Shown here one piece after another: positions 57,055 to 63,554 of a DNA stretch of 64,000 bases (its first letter is position 1; the number at the start of each line of letters is the position of its first letter). The translations under genes and the position numbers were made by a program. The notes under the pieces were generated by a model, which saw only the letters and a program-made list of their open reading frames with translations, was not told the origin of the DNA and did not search any database. The stretch lies in NCBI GenBank assembly GCA_900104565.1, contig LT629952.1:372001-436000 (forward strand), in the 5' to 3' direction. The DNA comes from Ruminococcaceae bacterium Marseille-P2935 (GTDB lineage Bacteria > Bacillota > Clostridia > Oscillospirales > Ruminococcaceae).

Positions 57055-58059
57055 CTATTTGATTGATTTATTATGATGTTTTGATGATAATTTTACCTTA
57101 GAAAGCGGCGAAGCGTCTGCTGCTTTTTCCAGTTGCTTATTTGATATATGAGTGTAAATTTCGGTTGTTGAAAGGTTGGCATGACCGAGAATTTCTTTCA
57201 GCACGCGAATATCCACATTGCCGTGTTGATACATCAATGTTGCTGCAGTATGCCGCAGTTTGTGCGGCGAATAACCTTTATCATTCAAATCGGCGTTTTT
57301 TAAAGCTTGTTCTACAATTTGTTCCACTCGTCTCCCGCTTAAGCGAGTGCCTCTGGAAGATAAAAACAGTGCTAGGCGATTTGCGTCGCCTTTTGGTTGC
57401 GGACGTACCTTCAAATAGCTCTCAATTGCCTGTACACATGCTTCATTCAAATATATAATGCGCTCTTTGTTGCCTTTCCCCAAAAGTTTTAAAGTGTTAT
57501 CTCGAATATCATTTAAATTAATTCCAACAAGTTCCGAAAGCCGCATACCACAGTTTAAAAAAAGTGTTAGAATGCATTGATCCCGTTCCGGATATGGGGA
57601 GTCTACATGAGTTAATAGCTCTAATGATTCTTCTAAAGTAAGGTATTTGGGAACCGTTTTTCGAATTGTTGGGACTTCAAGGTCTTTTACTGGGTTTTCA
57701 TTTAAATATTGTGTTCTTGTTGTAAGATATTTAAAAAGTGAACGAATACTAGAAACCTTACGGGAACGTGTAGCGGCACCATTGGAGCGATCTGTTAGTA
57801 TATAATTTAAATAAGAATAAACATCAGATGTAGTAACCTTAGAAAGATGTTCCGGATTAAAGTCAGTAATATCCAACTGAGAGAAATCATCCATAACAGC
57901 GGTTGATTGTTTGGCTTTTATGTAACGTAAAAATAAGCGCAGGTCAACATGATATGCTTCAACAGTCCGTACTGAACGGCCTTTGATCGTAAGCATATAA
58001 AATAAAAAATCTTTTAAAAAAATGGGACAATCACTAAAACTATTAGAGTTAGATGTCAT
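57055..58059 (-). CDS. xer: Xer-family tyrosine recombinase
   Basis: 334 residues from ATG 58059, with GGGG seven bases upstream; an in-frame TTG at 58065 is also possible. The N-terminal SAM-like domain (residues about 14-110) is followed by the catalytic domain. Catalytic residues are Arg in CGMRLSELVG (about 173), Lys in LLGKGNKER, His and Arg in SPHKLRHTA (about 266 and 269), His in LGHANLSTT (about 293) and Tyr in EIYTHI (about 302). Xer proteins resolve chromosome dimers at dif. A dif-like site lies 14 bp upstream of the start codon, as in XerS/difSL and XerH/difH single-recombinase systems. It is single copy, outside the repeated element. Confidence 0.92.
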   Translation of the reverse strand: MTSNSNSFSDCPIFLKDFLFYMLTIKGRSVRTVEAYHVDLRLFLRYIKAKQSTAVMDDFSQLDITDFNPEHLSKVTTSDVYSYLNYILTDRSNGAATRSRKVSSIRSLFKYLTTRTQYLNENPVKDLEVPTIRKTVPKYLTLEESLELLTHVDSPYPERDQCILTLFLNCGMRLSELVGINLNDIRDNTLKLLGKGNKERIIYLNEACVQAIESYLKVRPQPKGDANRLALFLSSRGTRLSGRRVEQIVEQALKNADLNDKGYSPHKLRHTAATLMYQHGNVDIRVLKEILGHANLSTTEIYTHISNKQLEKAADASPLSKVKLSSKHHNKSIK

Positions 58060-58073
58060 TTTCAATCCCCTAT

Positions 58074-58101
58074 ATTTCGCTAAATTTTTATTTAGCGAAA
58101 T
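58074..58101. other. Perfect 11-6-11 dif-like site (left junction, attL)
   Basis: ATTTCGCTAAA at 58074-58084 and TTTAGCGAAAT at 58091-58101 are exact complements separated by the 6 bases TTTTTA. This is the classic size for a Xer site. The right arm is the first 11 bases of the repeated element, so the site is a junction: the left arm and probably the centre are chromosomal. It stays a complete site after insertion. It lies between the rep stop codon (58106) and the xer ribosome site (58067-58070). Confidence 0.9.
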
Positions 58102-58105
58102 TGTA

Positions 58106-58966
58106 CTACATACTTTCCATGACTTCCCTAAGCTTCAACTGTTCAAACGTTAATGGTATAAACGTATCCTCAGGGTCTCCGAAGTCATTCAAATCACTAC
58201 AACATTCATTGTACCACGGTTCTAAATAATTGCCAACCGTAAACGCTTCATTCAAATAAGCCATACTACAAAAATCATCCTGATACTGCGGATTAAATTC
58301 CATGGGTACATCATCCATATCAAACACCAATTCAGGCCGTCTAAGCCCCTTAGAAGCCATTAGGACACGTTTACCCTTACCCATAGACACCAAATCCTTA
58401 GTGACGTATTTAGCTATGTAAGAAGCGCATTTTTCATGGTTACGAATCATAGAACAGTTAAACCAGCCACATTTACTAGAATAATACTGCCAATCCACAT
58501 AACCTTTTGTATTGGGAACTTCAAAAAGCTGATCTCCTTCACGCTTCATCACAAATTCAGAAACAATTAAATCCTCTGGACGAATCCCACGAACTAAACC
58601 ATGAAAATGAATAGCCTTATCCTTGTGGTACTCGGGAACAATCAAATACCTAAAATCTGGTGAATAACGAACTTTGTAATTATTAAAAACCTTTGTTATT
58701 CTGTTTCTACAAACATCAAAATTGTAACGATCAATCTTTTGGCCATCAAAGGTAAATGTACAAAAATAATCAAACTGGTTGCACAAGGCTAAATCTCGAA
58801 TAGTCCGGCGAGTACGTGCCAAATTATTCAAATATTTTTCATCCTGCTCTAAAGAATCCAATATTTTTTTAGTATTCTCCCCTGCCCTACCGCGGTCACC
58901 TTTGAAATAAATATGCTTGTAAGCAACCTCTTTCATAGGATATTCATAGATTCTGTAATACGACAT
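58106..58966 (-). CDS. HUH replication initiator (gene II/G2P-like Rep), copy 1
   Basis: 286 residues. Motif I is FDYFCTFTFD at about residues 65-74. Motif II is the HUH pair KAIHFHGLV with His 120 and His 122. Motif III is YIAKY at about 183-187, where one Tyr would attack DNA. This order fits rolling-circle initiators of the inovirus gene II / ORF2-G2P group. It should nick a phage-type origin, probably at the hairpins just upstream (59194-59230). It ends five bases from the dif-like site and points toward xer. About 270 bases of leader precede it. Confidence 0.88.
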   Translation of the reverse strand: MSYYRIYEYPMKEVAYKHIYFKGDRGRAGENTKKILDSLEQDEKYLNNLARTRRTIRDLALCNQFDYFCTFTFDGQKIDRYNFDVCRNRITKVFNNYKVRYSPDFRYLIVPEYHKDKAIHFHGLVRGIRPEDLIVSEFVMKREGDQLFEVPNTKGYVDWQYYSSKCGWFNCSMIRNHEKCASYIAKYVTKDLVSMGKGKRVLMASKGLRRPELVFDMDDVPMEFNPQYQDDFCSMAYLNEAFTVGNYLEPWYNECCSDLNDFGDPEDTFIPLTFEQLKLREVMESM

Positions 58967-59193
58967 GTAATGTCACATCCTCTACTTTTGGTATCAGGAA
59001 GACGTTAGTCAGATCGCTAATGAGTGAATTATGATATGTTGTCTAGTATAGGGAAACCTGATCGTAACTTTTGGTAGATGAATTACCTGCTAAATAAAGG
59101 TGGTCAGGCGAAAAAAGTGCAAAAATATTACAGCCACAGAAAATACAACGATTTTCCAAGTAACTGTAACAAGGGCAATATGGAATTGTTTAT

Positions 59194-59230
59194 GCCCATT
59201 CGGGCGCTAGATACCGTGCCCAGCACGGTA
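59194..59230 (-). other. Paired hairpins upstream of rep, candidate nicking origin
   Basis: GCCC ATTC GGGC at 59194-59205 is followed by TACCGTGC CCA GCACGGTA at 59212-59230. Such tandem hairpins close to an HUH rep gene are typical of rolling-circle origins. The nick site is not determined. The same bases recur at 62100-62136. Confidence 0.5.
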
Positions 59231-59233
59231 AGC

Positions 59234-59311
59234 TCATAAAATCAAATAAGCGCAAGCAATCAGAAACAGGAAAACAAAGGTAACAGAAAAACTAATCCAA
59301 AACAATTTCAT
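59234..59311 (-). CDS. 25-residue membrane peptide of the element, copy 1
   Basis: An ATG at 59311 with GGGAGGATAGT just upstream opens MKLFWISFSVTFVFLFLIAC and ends after AYLIL. After two residues it is one continuous hydrophobic segment. It is preserved unchanged in copy 2. It could be a tiny coat-like, holin-like or regulatory membrane peptide; it is shorter than known inovirus coat proteins. The strong ribosome site supports translation. Confidence 0.6.
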   Translation of the reverse strand: MKLFWISFSVTFVFLFLIACAYLIL

Positions 59312-59328
59312 ACTATCCTCCCGATCGG

Positions 59329-59450
59329 CGGGGGGCGGGGGCAAGCATGCTTGCTACCCTCGCCCCCCCCCCTCCTCTATCCTGCTACCAAAACCCCCCA
59401 AAACCTCTCAGAGCGCTTCAATACATAAAAAGCATAACCTTAGCAAAAAT
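59329..59450. other. GC-rich foldback region that differs between copies
   Basis: GCAAGCATGCTTGC (59341-59354) is a perfect palindrome. G-rich bases before it and C-rich bases after it extend the fold. This non-coding stretch between the 86-residue gene and the membrane-peptide gene holds all 11 single-base differences I found between copies 1 and 2. Confidence 0.7.
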
Positions 59451-59509
59451 CAAGTAAAAACGCATTACAAAGGATTTAAAAGGCCTTACAAGAAAAATAA
59501 ATAGAGTTT

Positions 59510-59770
59510 TCATATTTTGGAAGGAATAATTTCCGATAAATAAGAACGATTAGAGCCAAGAGGCTGAAAATAAACTAACTCATAAACAGAATCAATCACT
59601 AAATCAGGAAGCTTAATATTTGTAAAAACCTGAGCAGTACGATAACCAGTAAATCTTGAGGTATTCTCCTGATCAACAGAAACAACATGAAGCTTAGTAC
59701 CCTTAATAGAACGACCACTTTCTGTATCAACGAAATCAACCAGCTGCACACCTTTTAAAATTACCTTCAC
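59510..59770 (-). CDS. 86-residue small protein, possible ssDNA-binding protein, copy 1
   Basis: GTG 59770 is chosen because AGTGAGG lies nine bases upstream; it gives MKVILKGVQLVDFVDTESG. A longer frame from 59800 has no ribosome site. The protein is rich in beta-strand-like segments (GTKLHVVSVDQ, TAQVFTNIKLPDLV, VYELVYFQPLG). Its size and strand-rich pattern recall the 87-residue gene V ssDNA-binding protein of Ff phages, but there is no clear sequence match. A binding role is inference from size, context and an HUH rep in the same operon direction. Confidence 0.7.
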   Translation of the reverse strand: MKVILKGVQLVDFVDTESGRSIKGTKLHVVSVDQENTSRFTGYRTAQVFTNIKLPDLVIDSVYELVYFQPLGSNRSYLSEIIPSKI

Positions 59771-59811
59771 AATAAAAAACCTCACTTTACTTATTAGCAA
59801 TATTTCCTTAC

Positions 59812-59852
59812 AGACCGGACCCGGCTGCTAAAGCTTTGCCGGGTTCCGGTCT
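59812..59852. other. Strong hairpin between the 90- and 86-residue genes
   Basis: AGACCGGA and CCCGGC pair with GCCGGG and TCCGGTCT around a 12-base loop with one bulge. No T-run follows on the minus strand, so it is not a standard terminator. A packaging signal, processing site or second-strand origin are possible. Confidence 0.65.
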
Positions 59853-59865
59853 TCCCTTCTAACAA

Positions 59866-60138
59866 TTAAACATCTATACTATGATGAAAAATCCTTACCG
59901 GATTAGGCAATGTAGAACAGGAAGACAACAACCGAGGGAACGACTCAGAAAAAACATCACAAACACAAGTATCATCAAAACTACAATAAGCAATTAAACA
60001 ACAAGCTAAAAACTCATCACGAAGCGAAGCAATACGCTCTAAAAGATCGGGCTCTAATTCACAAAGAGAATCAAACGCACAAACAGCAAAACCAAAACGA
60101 TTAATAAAATCCTCAGACACCGAAACTTCAATCTTCAT
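59866..60138 (-). CDS. 90-residue protein of unknown function, copy 1
   Basis: ATG 60138 gives MKIEVSVSEDFINRFGFAVC with GGGGGA about ten bases upstream; an in-frame ATG at 60156 lacks a site. The protein is acidic in the middle (CELEPDLLERIASLRDEFLAC) and carries eight Cys. I recognise no family. It overlaps the preceding 48-residue gene by 11 bases and is the second gene of the element's minus-strand operon. Confidence 0.65.
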   Translation of the reverse strand: MKIEVSVSEDFINRFGFAVCAFDSLCELEPDLLERIASLRDEFLACCLIAYCSFDDTCVCDVFSESFPRLLSSCSTLPNPVRIFHHSIDV

Positions 60139-60274
60139 AAAGCACCAATCCCCCATTACTCAAAAAATGAAAAAGCAACGCTTCTTTAACGTGGTTATGT
60201 TTAAAAGTCTCGCAAACATCCAACAGCCATAAAAGATCAGAAAAAGTTAATTCCATATTCTTACTAATTTCCAT
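60128..60274 (-). CDS. 48-residue protein, first gene of the minus-strand operon, copy 1
   Basis: ATG 60274 (MEISKNMELTFSDLLWLLDV) is about six bases after AAAGGGGTGG and about 20 bases after the predicted start of transcription. The protein is small and helical with a charged N-terminus. Function is unknown. Its stop overlaps the start of the 90-residue gene, so they are coupled. Confidence 0.6.
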   Translation of the reverse strand: MEISKNMELTFSDLLWLLDVCETFKHNHVKEALLFHFLSNGGLVLYED

Positions 60275-60300
60275 ACAACCACCCCTTTCTGTTTGAATAA

Positions 60301-60329
60301 ATTGTACTTTATAAGAACATATTAATCAA
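60301..60329 (-). promoter_or_regulatory. Promoter of the element's minus-strand operon, copy 1
   Basis: On the minus strand TTGATT (60329-60324) and TACAAT (60306-60301) are 17 bases apart. The spacer contains ATGTTCTTATA, a half-site similar to the adjacent operator. Confidence 0.7.
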
Positions 60330-60343
60330 AGACGAAATAAAGC

Positions 60344-60370
60344 TATAATGTTCTTTTAGAGAACATTATA
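60344..60370. promoter_or_regulatory. Palindromic operator between divergent promoters, copy 1
   Basis: TATAATGTTCT and AGAACATTATA are exact complements with a 5-base spacer. They lie between the -35 boxes of the two divergent promoters. The neighbouring XRE protein is the likely ligand. Confidence 0.75.
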
Positions 60371-60392
60371 CCCGTATAAACTCTTTATTACT

Positions 60393-60421
60393 TTGATTAT
60401 CTTAAAATTAAATGTTATTCT
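60393..60421 (+). promoter_or_regulatory. Promoter of the repressor operon, copy 1
   Basis: TTGATT at 60393-60398 and TATTCT at 60416-60421 with a 17-base spacer, about 24 bases before the XRE start codon. Confidence 0.65.
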
Positions 60422-60444
60422 AAAGGACAAAGGGGAGATAAAAC

Positions 60445-60648
60445 ATGGAACTAAAAGAAATATTAAAAGAAGAAAGAAGAAAACATGGTTATACACAACA
60501 ACAAATTGCCGATAAACTATGTATAGCTAGAGGATCATATACAAAGTATGAAACAGGAGACAACACCCCAACTCTAGAAAACCTTATAAAACTAGCAGAA
60601 CTATATAAAGTCTCTTTAGATTACCTTGCAGGGAGATACAAAGAATGA
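60445..60648 (+). CDS. XRE-family repressor, copy 1
   Basis: 67 residues forming one helix-turn-helix domain: LKEILKEERRKHGYTQQQIADKLCIARGSYTKYETGDNTPTLENLIKLAELYKVSLDYLAGR. AAAGGGGAG precedes the ATG. It is transcribed divergently from the replication operon, with an inverted repeat between, as for phage repressors such as RstR of CTXphi. It probably silences the rep operon. The next gene overlaps its stop. Confidence 0.9.
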   Translation: MELKEILKEERRKHGYTQQQIADKLCIARGSYTKYETGDNTPTLENLIKLAELYKVSLDYLAGRYKE

Positions 60649-60869
60649 AGATAGAAAGAACATGTGAAACATGCCAACTAGGGTTTGACCCATTCTGTGA
60701 ACCTCAAAAAGATAGCAACAACATATGCATTAATTGGGAACCAGAAATAAAGTTATTTGAAGAAATGGTAAACATGCTACCTGAAAAAGAAAGAAATAAA
60801 TTTCTAATGTCAGGTCAAAACATGGAATGGCTATACAAAAGAATTGAGGAAATAACCGAAGACAAATAA
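60645..60869 (+). CDS. Cys-rich 74-residue protein in the repressor operon, copy 1
   Basis: The ATG overlaps the stop of the XRE gene (ATGA). Four Cys in CETCQLGFDPFCEP and a later NNICINWEP look like a small zinc-binding fold. A helical C-terminus follows (EMVNMLPEKERNKFLMSGQNMEWLYKRIEEI). I recognise no family. It may assist or oppose the repressor, or form a second regulatory unit with it. Confidence 0.75.
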   Translation: MKIERTCETCQLGFDPFCEPQKDSNNICINWEPEIKLFEEMVNMLPEKERNKFLMSGQNMEWLYKRIEEITEDK

Positions 60870-60875
60870 CCGTCC

Positions 60876-60906
60876 ACTTTCGCTAAATAACCGTTGTAGC
60901 GAAAGT
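60876..60906. other. First dif-like repeat of the element (attP1-like), copy 1
   Basis: ACTTTCGCTA and TAGCGAAAGT are exact complements with an 11-base spacer. The arms share TTTCGCTAAAT with the chromosomal dif-like site. It lies seven bases after the 74-residue gene. Confidence 0.75.
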
Positions 60907-60917
60907 TGAGAAAACAA

Positions 60918-60952
60918 AAAGCCGTGATACGCACCCAGCATATCACGGCTTT
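60918..60952 (+). terminator. Hairpin between the two dif-like repeats, copy 1
   Basis: AAAGCCGTGATA and TATCACGGCTTT form a perfect 12-bp stem with an 11-base loop, followed by ACTTTGTTTTTT. It can end the repressor transcript and also bring the two att repeats together when single-stranded. Confidence 0.85.
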
Positions 60953-60979
60953 ACTTTGTTTTTTCAATTTTAAAATGAA

Positions 60980-61007
60980 TCGCTAAACCTGTACCATTTA
61001 GCGAAAT
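60980..61007. other. Internal junction, second dif-like repeat (attP2-like)
   Basis: TCGCTAAA at 60980-60987 and TTTAGCGA at 60997-61004 are complementary but are separated by nine bases instead of six. The right arm TTTAGCGAAAT is perfect, while the left arm is displaced. This is the junction between copies 1 and 2. Confidence 0.8.
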
Positions 61008-61011
61008 TGTA

Positions 61012-61872
61012 CTACATACTTTCCATGACTTCCCTAAGCTTCAACTGTTCAAACGTTAATGGTATAAACGTATCCTCAGGGTCTCCGAAGTCATTCAAAT
61101 CACTACAACATTCATTGTACCACGGTTCTAAATAATTGCCAACCGTAAACGCTTCATTCAAATAAGCCATACTACAAAAATCATCCTGATACTGCGGATT
61201 AAATTCCATGGGTACATCATCCATATCAAACACCAATTCAGGCCGTCTAAGCCCCTTAGAAGCCATTAGGACACGTTTACCCTTACCCATAGACACCAAA
61301 TCCTTAGTGACGTATTTAGCTATGTAAGAAGCGCATTTTTCATGGTTACGAATCATAGAACAGTTAAACCAGCCACATTTACTAGAATAATACTGCCAAT
61401 CCACATAACCTTTTGTATTGGGAACTTCAAAAAGCTGATCTCCTTCACGCTTCATCACAAATTCAGAAACAATTAAATCCTCTGGACGAATCCCACGAAC
61501 TAAACCATGAAAATGAATAGCCTTATCCTTGTGGTACTCGGGAACAATCAAATACCTAAAATCTGGTGAATAACGAACTTTGTAATTATTAAAAACCTTT
61601 GTTATTCTGTTTCTACAAACATCAAAATTGTAACGATCAATCTTTTGGCCATCAAAGGTAAATGTACAAAAATAATCAAACTGGTTGCACAAGGCTAAAT
61701 CTCGAATAGTCCGGCGAGTACGTGCCAAATTATTCAAATATTTTTCATCCTGCTCTAAAGAATCCAATATTTTTTTAGTATTCTCCCCTGCCCTACCGCG
61801 GTCACCTTTGAAATAAATATGCTTGTAAGCAACCTCTTTCATAGGATATTCATAGATTCTGTAATACGACAT
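61012..61872 (-). CDS. HUH replication initiator, copy 2
   Basis: The 286-residue protein is identical to the copy-1 Rep, with the same FCTFTF, HFH and YIAKY motifs. Its stop is five bases from the internal junction site. Downstream on this strand lies the attP1/attP2 region of copy 1 instead of xer. Confidence 0.88.
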   Translation of the reverse strand: MSYYRIYEYPMKEVAYKHIYFKGDRGRAGENTKKILDSLEQDEKYLNNLARTRRTIRDLALCNQFDYFCTFTFDGQKIDRYNFDVCRNRITKVFNNYKVRYSPDFRYLIVPEYHKDKAIHFHGLVRGIRPEDLIVSEFVMKREGDQLFEVPNTKGYVDWQYYSSKCGWFNCSMIRNHEKCASYIAKYVTKDLVSMGKGKRVLMASKGLRRPELVFDMDDVPMEFNPQYQDDFCSMAYLNEAFTVGNYLEPWYNECCSDLNDFGDPEDTFIPLTFEQLKLREVMESM

Positions 61873-62139
61873 GTAATGTCACATCCTCTACTTTTGGTAT
61901 CAGGAAGACGTTAGTCAGATCGCTAATGAGTGAATTATGATATGTTGTCTAGTATAGGGAAACCTGATCGTAACTTTTGGTAGATGAATTACCTGCTAAA
62001 TAAAGGTGGTCAGGCGAAAAAAGTGCAAAAATATTACAGCCACAGAAAATACAACGATTTTCCAAGTAACTGTAACAAGGGCAATATGGAATTGTTTATG
62101 CCCATTCGGGCGCTAGATACCGTGCCCAGCACGGTAAGC

Positions 62140-62217
62140 TCATAAAATCAAATAAGCGCAAGCAATCAGAAACAGGAAAACAAAGGTAACAGAAAAACTA
62201 ATCCAAAACAATTTCAT
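62140..62217 (-). CDS. 25-residue membrane peptide, copy 2
   Basis: Same sequence and ribosome site as the copy-1 peptide, although the bases just upstream differ between copies. Confidence 0.6.
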   Translation of the reverse strand: MKLFWISFSVTFVFLFLIACAYLIL

Positions 62218-62415
62218 ACTATCCTCCCGATCGGCGGGGTGCGGGTGCAAGCATGCTTGCTACCCTCGCCCCCGCCTCTCCTCTATCCTGCTACCAAACC
62301 CCTCAAAATCCTCTCAGAGCGTTTCAATACATAAAAAGCATAACTTTAGCAAAATTCAAGTAAAAACGCATTACAAAGGATTTAAAAGGCCTTACAAGAA
62401 AAATAAATAGAGTTT

Positions 62416-62676
62416 TCATATTTTGGAAGGAATAATTTCCGATAAATAAGAACGATTAGAGCCAAGAGGCTGAAAATAAACTAACTCATAAACAGAATCA
62501 ATCACTAAATCAGGAAGCTTAATATTTGTAAAAACCTGAGCAGTACGATAACCAGTAAATCTTGAGGTATTCTCCTGATCAACAGAAACAACATGAAGCT
62601 TAGTACCCTTAATAGAACGACCACTTTCTGTATCAACGAAATCAACCAGCTGCACACCTTTTAAAATTACCTTCAC
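62416..62676 (-). CDS. 86-residue possible ssDNA-binding protein, copy 2
   Basis: Identical to the copy-1 protein, GTG start with AGTGAGG upstream. Role inferred as described there. Confidence 0.7.
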   Translation of the reverse strand: MKVILKGVQLVDFVDTESGRSIKGTKLHVVSVDQENTSRFTGYRTAQVFTNIKLPDLVIDSVYELVYFQPLGSNRSYLSEIIPSKI

Positions 62677-62771
62677 AATAAAAAACCTCACTTTACTTAT
62701 TAGCAATATTTCCTTACAGACCGGACCCGGCTGCTAAAGCTTTGCCGGGTTCCGGTCTTCCCTTCTAACAA

Positions 62772-63044
62772 TTAAACATCTATACTATGATGAAAAATCC
62801 TTACCGGATTAGGCAATGTAGAACAGGAAGACAACAACCGAGGGAACGACTCAGAAAAAACATCACAAACACAAGTATCATCAAAACTACAATAAGCAAT
62901 TAAACAACAAGCTAAAAACTCATCACGAAGCGAAGCAATACGCTCTAAAAGATCGGGCTCTAATTCACAAAGAGAATCAAACGCACAAACAGCAAAACCA
63001 AAACGATTAATAAAATCCTCAGACACCGAAACTTCAATCTTCAT
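62772..63044 (-). CDS. 90-residue protein of unknown function, copy 2
   Basis: Identical to the copy-1 protein, overlapping the 48-residue gene by 11 bases. Confidence 0.65.
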   Translation of the reverse strand: MKIEVSVSEDFINRFGFAVCAFDSLCELEPDLLERIASLRDEFLACCLIAYCSFDDTCVCDVFSESFPRLLSSCSTLPNPVRIFHHSIDV

Positions 63045-63180
63045 AAAGCACCAATCCCCCATTACTCAAAAAATGAAAAAGCAACGCTTCTTTAACGTGG
63101 TTATGTTTAAAAGTCTCGCAAACATCCAACAGCCATAAAAGATCAGAAAAAGTTAATTCCATATTCTTACTAATTTCCAT
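63034..63180 (-). CDS. 48-residue protein, copy 2
   Basis: Identical to the copy-1 protein, first in the minus-strand operon. Confidence 0.6.
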   Translation of the reverse strand: MEISKNMELTFSDLLWLLDVCETFKHNHVKEALLFHFLSNGGLVLYED

Positions 63181-63249
63181 ACAACCACCCCTTTCTGTTT
63201 GAATAAATTGTACTTTATAAGAACATATTAATCAAAGACGAAATAAAGC

Positions 63250-63276
63250 TATAATGTTCTTTTAGAGAACATTATA
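63250..63276. promoter_or_regulatory. Palindromic operator, copy 2
   Basis: Same 11-5-11 inverted repeat as in copy 1, between the same divergent promoters. Confidence 0.75.
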
Positions 63277-63350
63277 CCCGTATAAACTCTTTATTACTTT
63301 GATTATCTTAAAATTAAATGTTATTCTAAAGGACAAAGGGGAGATAAAAC

Positions 63351-63554
63351 ATGGAACTAAAAGAAATATTAAAAGAAGAAAGAAGAAAACATGGTTATAC
63401 ACAACAACAAATTGCCGATAAACTATGTATAGCTAGAGGATCATATACAAAGTATGAAACAGGAGACAACACCCCAACTCTAGAAAACCTTATAAAACTA
63501 GCAGAACTATATAAAGTCTCTTTAGATTACCTTGCAGGGAGATACAAAGAATGA
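63351..63554 (+). CDS. XRE-family repressor, copy 2
   Basis: Identical 67-residue helix-turn-helix protein. Two repressor genes in the array would raise repressor dosage and could give immunity to further copies. Confidence 0.9.
   Translation: MELKEILKEERRKHGYTQQQIADKLCIARGSYTKYETGDNTPTLENLIKLAELYKVSLDYLAGRYKE

Larger units (their letters stand above)
58091..60996. mobile_element. Xer-exploiting ssDNA-type element, copy 1 (2,906 bp)
   Basis: The unit runs from TTTAGCGAAAT at 58091 to the base before the same motif at 60997. On the minus strand it encodes, from right to left, a 48-residue protein, a 90-residue protein, an 86-residue protein, a 25-residue membrane peptide and an HUH Rep. On the plus strand it encodes an XRE repressor and a Cys-rich 74-residue protein. 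Two dif-like repeats and a hairpin close the unit. No transposase, integrase, capsid or secretion gene is present. The 2.9-kb size and gene content resemble the RS1 satellite of CTXphi more than an IS or plasmid; that comparison is inference. Confidence 0.9.

Noticed and set aside
57055-58059. xer as part of the mobile element (own integrase)
   Set aside because: The gene is outside the repeated unit and occurs once, while complete units occur at least twice.
58091-60996. Insertion sequence or transposon
   Set aside because: There is no transposase, no terminal inverted repeat of IS type and no target duplication; the ends are halves of a Xer site.
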